A program made the translations under genes and the position numbers. From Ruthenibacterium lactatiformans (GTDB lineage: Bacteria; Bacillota; Clostridia; Oscillospirales; Ruminococcaceae), in assembly GCF_000949455.1 (NCBI RefSeq), contig NZ_JXXK01000053.1, forward strand, positions 1-12,117: 12,117 nt of DNA, in the 5' to 3' direction. Below the pieces are notes generated by a model. It was not told where the DNA came from and made no database searches. It saw only the letters and a list, made by a program, of their open reading frames with translations. Below are positions 5,945-12,117 of the stretch, piece by piece. Numbering within the stretch: position 1 is the first letter of the stretch; each line of letters starts with the position of its first letter.

Positions 5945-6118
5945 GTGGGGACGCAAACGGAGGAAGCTGACGCAGAAAGTGATGAAATATACGAGATGGG
6001 GCTTTTACGAATTGCTCAGCCTGCGGAGGATGGCGGCGAAGCGCCATTCTCTAAAGGGCGGAGCAACATTGTTCAAAAGCGAAAAGATTTTGAACAAAAG
6101 CGTCGAGAACGTGAATAA
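5945..6118 (+). pseudogene. Orphan 57-codon frame, possible C-terminal remnant of an element gene
   Basis: From GTG 5945 to TAA 6116-6118 the frame reads VGTQTEEADAESDEIYEMGL, then RIAQPAEDGGEAPFSKGRSN and IVQKRKDFEQKRRERE. The composition is protein-like: an acidic start and a strongly basic helical end such as many soluble proteins have at their C-terminus. There is no ribosome site before GTG 5945, and a TGA lies a few codons further upstream, so it may be the 3' end of a gene cut off by rearrangement when the BREX cargo or the oriT region was joined. It could also be chance. I do not recognise the family. Confidence 0.35.
6069..6097. repeat. Perfect 10-bp inverted repeat upstream of the BREX operon
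   Basis: TTGTTCAAAA (6069-6078) and TTTTGAACAA (6088-6097) are exact inverted copies separated by nine bases. There is no T-run after it, so it is not a terminator. It lies about 50 bases upstream of the -10 at 6147-6152 and could be an operator for the HTH regulator. It falls inside the orphan frame at 5945-6118. Confidence 0.5.
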
Positions 6119-6124
6119 TTTGCT

Positions 6125-6152
6125 TTTAATTATGTCTGGAAAATGGTATACT
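6125..6152 (+). promoter_or_regulatory. Candidate promoter of the BREX operon
   Basis: TATACT (6147-6152) with an extended TGG in front is a good -10. The -35 is weak: TTTAAT at 6125-6130 with a 16-base spacer (a better TTGCTT at 6120-6125 is 21 bases away). Transcription would start near 6159, about 50 bases before the HTH gene ATG at 6210. Confidence 0.45.
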
Positions 6153-6209
6153 GAACGCAGAGTGTTTTTTAATCAGTTTCCCAATGATGCGGAGAAGGAG
6201 CAGGCAATT

Positions 6210-6446
6210 ATGGATGTATGTTACAACAAATTATTTAAGCTGTTGATTGATAAAGGCATGAAGCGGTCTGAGCTAAAAAAGAAGGTTGGCCTCAGCCAAG
6301 GCACCCTCGCCAAGCTCTCAAAAAATGAAACGGTCTCAATGGATGTTATCGTGAGAATCTGCCGGACACTGGATTGCACGGTAGATGAAATTCTTGATAT
6401 TGTTCCGAGTCCGGATAATGGGACAGCTGATGATGTACAATCATAA
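6210..6446 (+). CDS. Cro/CI-type HTH regulator heading the BREX operon, 78 aa
   Basis: ATG 6210 has AAGGAG at 6195-6200, nine bases upstream; the frame is open back to 5979, but the upstream part is not protein-like and precedes the probable promoter. The product is a one-domain HTH protein: MDVCYNKLFKLLIDKGMKRS, then ELKKKVGLSQGTLAKLSKNE (helix-turn-helix, recognition helix around SQGTLAKLS), then VSMDVIVRICRTLDCTVDEI and a short acidic tail ending GTADDVQS. It has the form of the HTH_26/Cro-CI group. It lies 14 bases before brxA in the same direction with no terminator, so it is almost certainly co-transcribed and probably autoregulates the BREX operon. It is not the WYL-domain BrxR known from some type 1 loci. 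Confidence 0.85.
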   Translation: MDVCYNKLFKLLIDKGMKRSELKKKVGLSQGTLAKLSKNETVSMDVIVRICRTLDCTVDEILDIVPSPDNGTADDVQS

Positions 6447-6460
6447 GGGAAGGTAGAACA

Positions 6461-7063
6461 ATGGAGAGAAAAGAATACAGTGCCGGTGCTGTAAAACTGT
6501 CCTTCTGGTTCATGGAATTCCGCAAAGTCATTAGTCTCCTGAATGAAGGAAAGCAGTTGGAAGATATTAAGCAACTTAATAAGGCAGAAAACATCTTCGG
6601 TGCGCCAACGAAGGATCGTGCAGAAAAAATATATAATACGGTTGCAGCTCGGATCAGCTGCTTGCCGTCTTCTTTCTACACTATTTTTATGGAGAGTGAC
6701 ATAGCCACGCAGAAGCTCTTTGCGTTGGCAGCTGCTATGGCGAACGACACATTGTTTTTTGATTTTGTGTATGAGGTTATCCGGGAGAAGATGATTCTCG
6801 GAAGCAATGAGTATGCAGACAGTGATGTGAGGATTTTCTTTAAGAATAAACAGGTGCAGGACGAGAAAGTGGCCGGTTGGACAGAAGCAACCATCAAGCG
6901 CCTTGGCACTTGCTATAAAACGATGCTTTTTGAAGCAGGCATGACGGATAAAGGAAAGACAGTTCGTGCAATTAAGCAGCCGATACTGGATCCGGTATTC
7001 TCCCATTGGCTCATGGACAATGGAATGGAGCTGATTGCTAAAGCGATAGCGGGGGTGAGATAA
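6461..7063 (+). CDS. brxA: BREX protein BrxA (DUF1819), 200 aa
   Basis: The protein begins MERKEYSAGAVKLSFWFMEF, then RKVISLLNEGK and later GAPTKDRAEKIYNTVAARIS. The YSAG start, the FxEFRKVxxLLxEGK block and the RAxxIYNxVxxRISxL block are those of DUF1819, i.e. BrxA, and the ~200-aa length fits the family. BrxA is a small, conserved BREX component with a NusB-like helical fold in known members; it binds DNA in at least one studied case, and its exact role in phage blocking is unresolved. GGGAAGG lies about seven bases before the ATG. The stop TAA at 7061-7063 overlaps the brxB ATG by one base (TAATG), so translation is coupled. The following brxB and brxC confirm the assignment. Confidence 0.93.
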   Translation: MERKEYSAGAVKLSFWFMEFRKVISLLNEGKQLEDIKQLNKAENIFGAPTKDRAEKIYNTVAARISCLPSSFYTIFMESDIATQKLFALAAAMANDTLFFDFVYEVIREKMILGSNEYADSDVRIFFKNKQVQDEKVAGWTEATIKRLGTCYKTMLFEAGMTDKGKTVRAIKQPILDPVFSHWLMDNGMELIAKAIAGVR

Positions 7064-7653
7064 TGGCAGATTTAGAAGAGCGCCTTGACCAGCTGGAAGC
7101 GGCTATTAAAAAGCCGTCACTCCGCCAGAACAAAGGCAAGGCCAATGAAGTGAATTACTGGGTATTTGATTATCCGCCGGAGCGGGAGCTGGATGTCCGT
7201 GAGCGGATCGCCTATATGAAGAACAAAAACTCCAAGGGCAGTGATGGATTTGAGTTGGTGGTTTTTGATCTGTATGACCTGATCATGGATCATTTGGAGA
7301 GCAAAAACTTCATCACAAAATGCGAAGATTTTGAAAAGCAAAAGGGATTTGCCCGTGTGGCAGCAGCTGTGCAGCGCACTCTGAAAATCACGGATAAGGA
7401 CAACCTGATTGTGAGCTACATTGCTAAGCATATCCCGGAGAATGCAGTGGTGTTCCTGACCGGTATCGGCAAGTGTTATCCTTTGCTGCAAGCGCCGGAG
7501 GTCTTTAATAAGGTTCTTTACAACATGCCGCAAGAGTACGCAGCAGTTCCTATGGTGCTTTTTTATCCTGGCACCTATACCGAACAGGAGCTGGTTGTAT
7601 TCAATGAATTGAAAGAAGATAACTACTATCGGGCATTCCGGATAGTACGCTAA
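7063..7653 (+). CDS. brxB: BREX protein BrxB (DUF1788), 196 aa
   Basis: It begins with a short charged helix (MADLEERLDQLEAAIKKPSL), then the family-like block NYWVFDYPPERELDVRERIA, then FELVVFDLYDLIMDHL and later ENAVVFLTGIGKCYPLLQAP. The last region (VPMVLFYPGTYTEQELVVFN, ending YYRAFRIVR) is also DUF1788-like. Length of ~196 aa matches BrxB. It has an alternating hydrophobic pattern of a Rossmann-like fold but no Walker motif. BrxB is a core BREX component with an unknown biochemical role. It overlaps brxA by one base and its TAA at 7651-7653 is part of the TAAGGAGG ribosome site of brxC, so the three genes are tightly coupled. Confidence 0.93.
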   Translation: MADLEERLDQLEAAIKKPSLRQNKGKANEVNYWVFDYPPERELDVRERIAYMKNKNSKGSDGFELVVFDLYDLIMDHLESKNFITKCEDFEKQKGFARVAAAVQRTLKITDKDNLIVSYIAKHIPENAVVFLTGIGKCYPLLQAPEVFNKVLYNMPQEYAAVPMVLFYPGTYTEQELVVFNELKEDNYYRAFRIVR

Positions 7654-7666
7654 GGAGGATAAAGAG

Positions 7667-10600
7667 ATGCTGATTCGAGATATGTTTGCCAAGCCCATTG
7701 ACCGTGAAATTCAGGGTGTCATCATTGTCGGGCAGGATGAAAACGGCAACGTGCAGCAGGAGCTGGAAGAGTACGTTGTTACCAGAGAGCTGCAAAAGCA
7801 CTTTGCGGATTTCTTTGCTTCTTACAAGAAAGGAATTGTGGGAACCACGCCTAAGATGGGCGTGTGGATCTCCGGCTTTTTTGGAAGTGGTAAATCTCAC
7901 TTTCTGAAAATCCTTTCCTACCTGCTGGAGAACCGTGAGGTTGGAGGCAAGCGGGCGATTGATTACTTTGTTGACGATAAGAAAATTGTAGATCCAATGG
8001 TGCTTGCTGATATGCAGCTGGCAGCCAACACCTCCACGGATGTGGTGCTGTTCAATATTGACTCCAAGAGCGATTCCAACGGCAAAGCAAGCAAAGATGC
8101 CATTGTAAATGTGTTCCTGAAAGTCTTCAATGAGATGCAGGGATTTTGTGGTTCCATGCCCTTCCTTGCTGATCTGGAGCGCCGCCTTACAGAAGATGGC
8201 CGGTATGAGGAATTCAAAGCGAAATTTGAAGAAGCGTATGGAGACAGCTGGGTGGATTCCCGGCAGGACTTTGACTTTATTCAGGACACCATTGTGGAGG
8301 TTCTGGAGGGCATGGGCTTCATGTCGGAGCAGGCTGCCCGTAACTGGTGTGAGAAAGCAGCGGAACCGTACCGGATCAGCATTGAAGATTTTGCAAAACG
8401 TGTGAAGGCATATATTGAGCGTAAGGGCAACAACCATCATGTTGTCTTTCTGGTGGATGAAGTCGGTCAGTACATCGGTGATGATTCCAAACTGATGCTG
8501 AACATGCAGACAGTTACCGAAGAGCTGGGCAAGGAGTGCAACGGCAAGGCATGGGTCATTGTGACCAGCCAGCAGGATATTGACTCCATTACCAAGGTGA
8601 AGGGCAATGACTTCTCCAAAATTCAGGGACGGTTTGATACCCGCCTCTCCCTGTCCTCTGCCAACGTGGATGCAGTCATCAAGAAGAGAATTCTGGAGAA
8701 GAATGACGTGGCAGCTCAGACGCTGCGTCTGCTTTATGGGCAAAAAGCAACCATCATCAAAAACCTTGTTGTCTTCAACGATGGTGTAGAGAAAAAGCTG
8801 TATGCAGACGAGAATGACTTCTCTGGCGTATATCCCTTTGTTCCGTATCAGTTTAACCTTTTAGCGAGTGTGCTGACCTCCATCCGTACCCACGGTGCAT
8901 CCGGTAAGCATCTGTCCGAAGGTGAACGTTCTATGCTGGCTATGTTCAAAGAGTCGGCTATGGAGTATATGGACGATCCAGACGGAACCATTGTGCCGTT
9001 CCACGCCTTCTACGATGCGCTGGAGAATTTTCTTGACCATAGCCATAGAAGTGTGATTTTGAAAGCCTATGAGAACAGCTTTATCAATCCTGACGGCAAA
9101 GAAACAGGAGTATTTGCCATTGATGTGCTGAAAACGCTGTTCATGATCAAATACTGCAACGATATTTGCCAAGCGAATATCGACAATATCACCAGTCTGA
9201 TGATCTCCAATATTGATGATGACCGTCTTGTGCTGAAAACACAGGTGGAAGAAGCGTTGAAAGTGCTGATGCGTCAAATGCTGGTGCAGAAGAATGGGGA
9301 CATCTATGTATTCCTGACGGATGAAGAGCAGGAAATCAACCGTGAGATTGATAGCCAGAATGTTGAGATGGCTGAGGTCATCAACAAGGTCTCTGAGATG
9401 ATTTTTGAAGACATCTTCACAGACAAAAAGTACCGTTACCCTGCTTTCAATGGTCGTTACTCCTTCGGCTTCAATCAGGCCGTGGATGATCGGCCTTATA
9501 AGTCCAGTCAGAATTATGATGTGGGAGTACATATCCTGACTCCTGCCAGCGAGGTCAGCATGGAGGAAACCACGCTGCGCATGATCTCCGGCCAAGGCAA
9601 AGAGGTTCTGGTTGTGCTGCCGGATGACCGTGCTTTTATGGATGAAATCCAGACTTACTTAAAGATTGAGAAGTTCCTGAGATTGAATACGTCTGGTTCT
9701 TCTGCCCTCTCCAAATACGAGAGCATCAAGGAAGCTAAACGTCTGGAGATGCGGGAACGCAACAGCAATGCCCGTCTGTTTTTGGTGGAATCCCTGAAAG
9801 AGGCTACCATCTATGTCAATGGAGACCGGGCGCAGCTTTCCTCCAAGGAAGTTTCCAGCCGGATCACAGAGGCCATTGGCCGCTTGGTTATTACGGTTTA
9901 TCATAAGCTGTCCTACATTGATACTGCTATGGGTGAGGATGACATCCGGAAGATGATGCGTTCCTCCAATCAGTTGTCCCTGAATCTGGAGGGCGGCAAG
10001 GAGGCCAACATTCACGCACTGGATGATGTTCTCCAGTTTGTAGCAATGAATACCCACATGCACATGAAAACTTCCATGAAGACTATCAAAGACCGCTTCA
10101 TGAAAGCTCCTTATGGTTTTGTAGAGGATGATGTGGAGTGGCTGGTTGCCCGTCTGTTTAAGCGTGGAGATCTGTCCTTCACGGTCAACGGTGCCAGCGT
10201 TACCCTGCTGAATAAATCAGATGAAGAGATCGTCAACCTGATTACCAAGAAGGCCAATGTGGAGAAGCTGCTGATGGAGCAGCGTGTCCGTGTGTCTGAT
10301 AAAGATAAAAAGATCGTTCGGGATGTGATGAAAGAGCTGTTCCATTCCTCTGCTGTCAGCGAGGATGAAGACTCCATGATGAAGACCTTCCAGACCTATA
10401 GCCGGAACCTGATTAACGAGCTGAGTATTCTGGAAGCCCGATATGAAGAACGCCAGTATCCCGGCAAAATGGCTGTTCAAAAAGGCAAGAAACTCCTGAG
10501 TAACGTATTGCAGCAAACTACTCCGCTGGAGTTCTTTAAGGCCGTAGCAGCTGCCTCCGAGGATCTGATTGACTTTGCCTATGACTATGAGCCGATCAAG

Positions 10601-11311
10601 GCCTTCTTTGGCGGTGAGCAGAAGACCATCTTTGAGCGGGCGCTGGACATGTTGGCAATCTACGATGACAGCAAGACCTATATCGTGGATGCAGAGCTGG
10701 AGGATGTGGTGGCTCAGATGCGCAGCATTCTTCGCAAGGCGGAGCCGTATGGTGATATTCCCAAGCTGCCGCAACTGCGGGAGCAGTTCATGAACGCCTA
10801 CAGTAAAGTGTTGCAGGTGCAGGAAGCGCCTGTCTATGCAGCCATTGATGAAGCAAGAAGCCGCACCTTTGAAGTTCTGAACACCAAAGATTATAAGGAA
10901 CAAAAGAAGGAGCGCTACTTGGGCTTATTCATGGAGTTGCATGAGGAAGCCTCTCACTGCAATAACGTCTCCCGATTGAGAGCCTATGCCGACCGGGCAG
11001 AGGCCTTGAAGCTGCGTCTCTTGAATGAGATGGATCAGATGGATGCGGACATTGCCCGGAAGAAGGCGGAGGAAGAGGAACGTAAGCGCAAAGAGGCAGA
11101 GGCCAAGGGCGAGAAGCCGGATATTCCAGCAGAGCCCCCCAAGCCGCTTCCCAAGGTTAAGAAGAAAAAGCGTGTAGCGATCAAATCTGTCACGCTGACA
11201 TCCTCTTGGCGGTTGGAGACCGAGGAAGACATCGAAAAGTATCTGGCAAGCCTGCGTGAGAACCTGAAAGCGCAGCTGGAAGAGGATACGATTGTGAACA
11301 TTGAATTCTAA
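7667..11311 (+). CDS. brxC: BREX ATPase BrxC, 1214 aa
   Basis: A large P-loop ATPase. Walker A is GFFGSGKS (residues 70-77) and Walker B is VVFLVDEVGQ (259-268, D264 E265). VTSQQD a little further on suits a sensor-type site. These motifs sit in the N-terminal third; the rest is mostly helical, with a Lys/Glu-rich coil (MDADIARKKAEEEERKRKEA, from ~1125), a Pro-rich linker (EPPKPLPKVKKKKR) and the end EEDTIVNIEF. Length of ~1200 aa fits BrxC of type 1-like loci (also called PglY in the Pgl/type 2 family). ATG 7667 has TAAGGAGG at 7651-7658, eight bases upstream. BrxC is required for BREX defence and host methylation in studied systems, and may drive a protein assembly on DNA. No frameshift or missing motif is seen, so it should be functional. 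Confidence 0.95.
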   Translation: MLIRDMFAKPIDREIQGVIIVGQDENGNVQQELEEYVVTRELQKHFADFFASYKKGIVGTTPKMGVWISGFFGSGKSHFLKILSYLLENREVGGKRAIDYFVDDKKIVDPMVLADMQLAANTSTDVVLFNIDSKSDSNGKASKDAIVNVFLKVFNEMQGFCGSMPFLADLERRLTEDGRYEEFKAKFEEAYGDSWVDSRQDFDFIQDTIVEVLEGMGFMSEQAARNWCEKAAEPYRISIEDFAKRVKAYIERKGNNHHVVFLVDEVGQYIGDDSKLMLNMQTVTEELGKECNGKAWVIVTSQQDIDSITKVKGNDFSKIQGRFDTRLSLSSANVDAVIKKRILEKNDVAAQTLRLLYGQKATIIKNLVVFNDGVEKKLYADENDFSGVYPFVPYQFNLLASVLTSIRTHGASGKHLSEGERSMLAMFKESAMEYMDDPDGTIVPFHAFYDALENFLDHSHRSVILKAYENSFINPDGKETGVFAIDVLKTLFMIKYCNDICQANIDNITSLMISNIDDDRLVLKTQVEEALKVLMRQMLVQKNGDIYVFLTDEEQEINREIDSQNVEMAEVINKVSEMIFEDIFTDKKYRYPAFNGRYSFGFNQAVDDRPYKSSQNYDVGVHILTPASEVSMEETTLRMISGQGKEVLVVLPDDRAFMDEIQTYLKIEKFLRLNTSGSSALSKYESIKEAKRLEMRERNSNARLFLVESLKEATIYVNGDRAQLSSKEVSSRITEAIGRLVITVYHKLSYIDTAMGEDDIRKMMRSSNQLSLNLEGGKEANIHALDDVLQFVAMNTHMHMKTSMKTIKDRFMKAPYGFVEDDVEWLVARLFKRGDLSFTVNGASVTLLNKSDEEIVNLITKKANVEKLLMEQRVRVSDKDKKIVRDVMKELFHSSAVSEDEDSMMKTFQTYSRNLINELSILEARYEERQYPGKMAVQKGKKLLSNVLQQTTPLEFFKAVAAASEDLIDFAYDYEPIKAFFGGEQKTIFERALDMLAIYDDSKTYIVDAELEDVVAQMRSILRKAEPYGDIPKLPQLREQFMNAYSKVLQVQEAPVYAAIDEARSRTFEVLNTKDYKEQKKERYLGLFMELHEEASHCNNVSRLRAYADRAEALKLRLLNEMDQMDADIARKKAEEEERKRKEAEAKGEKPDIPAEPPKPLPKVKKKKRVAIKSVTLTSSWRLETEEDIEKYLASLRENLKAQLEEDTIVNIEF

Positions 11312-11325
11312 GGGGAGGATGCGGT

Positions 11326-12117
11326 ATGGAACCGAATAACAGTGCATTGATTAGTGAACAGTCCTTCCAGATGATGAAGGCGGATTACAATTTTGACATT
11401 GCTCCCTGCGAGATGAATTACGACTTTGAGGACAGGAGTAGGTTTACCAAGATGGAGGTTAGCCCTGCCCAGAAGATGTATGTAAGTTCTCTCTTGCAGC
11501 AGCTTCCAATGGCAGCAACAGCTGGAACGCTGGCAAACGCATATACTGCCAGCTTCCCGGCAGGACTTCCTCATACATTGACTGCTTTGCAGCAAGGCGG
11601 CTTCGGCTCTATGATCCGGGAGAATGGGAAGTTTGTGGGTTCCGCTTCTTTCTACGGAATGACAGGACAGGCAGCTCTCCTTGGTGCGTTTAGTGCTATG
11701 TCTATTGCTACCGGGCAGTATTTTCTGACACAGATCAATAGCGAACTGAACAAGATTAACCTGAAAATCGACAAAATCTTGGAGTTCCTGTATGGGGACA
11801 AAAAGGCTGAACTGATGTCAGAAGTGAGCTTTGTGAAGTATGCTTACCAGAATTATGGTTCCATCATGGAGCATGAATCGCAGCGGATCGCTACCATCAG
11901 CAGCTTGCAGGCTGCAAAGAAGATTGCCATGAAGGATGTTGAATTCTACATGAGTGATCTGGATGCTACAGTGAATGATGAGGCCAAGAAGTACACGGAT
12001 TTTGATGCTATTGCCAATAAGGCATTCCAGATTAAAGAGAGCTTGGAGCTTTCGATGCAGCTTTATATCATGAGCAGCATGATGGAGGTATACTATTCTC
12101 AGAACCAAGATGCTTTG
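11326..12117 (+). CDS. Unrecognised protein in the BREX operon, 3' truncated (264 codons visible)
   Basis: ATG 11326 has AGGGGAGG at 11311-11318 and lies 14 bases after the brxC stop. The frame is open to the right edge. It is not PglX, PglZ or BrxL. Visible layout: a polar start (MEPNNSALISEQSFQMMKAD), a small-residue segment (LLQQLPMAATAGTLANAYTA, ~56-75), a Gly-rich loop (ALQQGGFGSM), a hydrophobic segment (GMTGQAALLGAFSAMSIATG, 111-130) that may insert into a membrane, then an amphipathic helix (QINSELNKINLKIDKILEFL, 136-155) and a long helical part (SEVSFVKYAYQNYGSI, then QIKESLELSMQLYIMSS). No catalytic motif is seen. The build of hydrophobic segment followed by helical coil suggests membrane association, possibly an effector or accessory to BREX; this is inference. 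It takes the place where pglX is usually found. Confidence 0.85.
   Translation, partial: MEPNNSALISEQSFQMMKADYNFDIAPCEMNYDFEDRSRFTKMEVSPAQKMYVSSLLQQLPMAATAGTLANAYTASFPAGLPHTLTALQQGGFGSMIRENGKFVGSASFYGMTGQAALLGAFSAMSIATGQYFLTQINSELNKINLKIDKILEFLYGDKKAELMSEVSFVKYAYQNYGSIMEHESQRIATISSLQAAKKIAMKDVEFYMSDLDATVNDEAKKYTDFDAIANKAFQIKESLELSMQLYIMSSMMEVYYSQNQDAL

Noticed and set aside
5979..6209. N-terminal extension of the BREX HTH regulator to 5979
   Set aside because: The extension overlaps the probable promoter and inverted repeat and is not domain-like; AAGGAG before ATG 6210 fits better.
6221..7006. Minus-strand 261-codon frame opposite the HTH gene and brxA
   Set aside because: It spans two well-supported plus-strand genes and has a Phe/Cys/Leu-rich antisense composition.
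7601..8743. Long open frame of 380 codons on the minus strand inside brxC
   Set aside because: It lies opposite a well-supported BrxC with intact Walker motifs, has no ribosome site of note, and its sequence is rich in His, Leu and Phe as expected from antisense of a coding strand.
8861..9595. Minus-strand 244-codon frame opposite brxC
   Set aside because: Antisense shadow of brxC; no start signal and no recognisable domain.

Overview
The window looks like part of an integrative/mobilizable element from a low- to mid-GC Firmicute, most likely a gut Clostridium relative (Lachnospiraceae or Ruminococcaceae type). The reasons are the strong AAGGAGG-type ribosome sites, the large polyvalent YodL/DUF4316-like protein at the left edge, the Tn1549-type MOBP relaxase with MobC, and the many small Cro/CI-type regulators. 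The genus is inferred from gene content; no rRNA or marker gene is present.

Layout, left to right. (a) 2-664: 3' end of a large element-encoded YodL/DUF4316-type protein, closed by a long, probably bidirectional hairpin. (b) 723-1332, minus strand: a small HTH gene with a -1 frameshift at an A7 run, and upstream of it a 91-aa unknown protein. (c) 1570-2279: two convergent small HTH regulators with back-to-back terminators. (d) 2331-3704: a promoter overlapping a perfect 22-bp palindrome drives a Spo0A-C-like small protein, a SLOG/DUF1273 protein and an unknown 164-aa protein, ending in a strong terminator. (e) 3759-5736, minus strand: relaxase and MobC, overlapping by 14 nt. (f) 5737-6209: a hairpin-rich intergenic region that is the best oriT candidate, followed by an orphan 57-codon frame and the promoter of the next operon. 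(g) 6210-12117, plus strand: a BREX phage-defence operon, reading HTH regulator, brxA, brxB, brxC, then a gene that is not a standard BREX component and runs off the window.

Functionally, the window joins conjugative mobilization (relaxase, MobC, oriT) to a defence cargo. BREX normally marks host DNA through PglX methylation and blocks phage DNA replication. The PglX, PglZ and BrxL or helicase genes expected for BREX are not in the window and should lie to the right if the locus is complete. The brxA-brxB-brxC order fits type 1, but type 5 or 6 cannot be excluded without the downstream genes.

The most novel item is the gene starting at 11326. It sits directly behind brxC, where pglX is expected, with its own good ribosome site. 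It encodes a small-residue-rich hydrophobic segment, a short amphipathic helix and a long helical part. I do not recognise its family. Other points of interest are the nested oriT-like fold at 5840-5908, the slippery frameshift in the minus-strand HTH gene, and the palindromic operator at 2331-2352.
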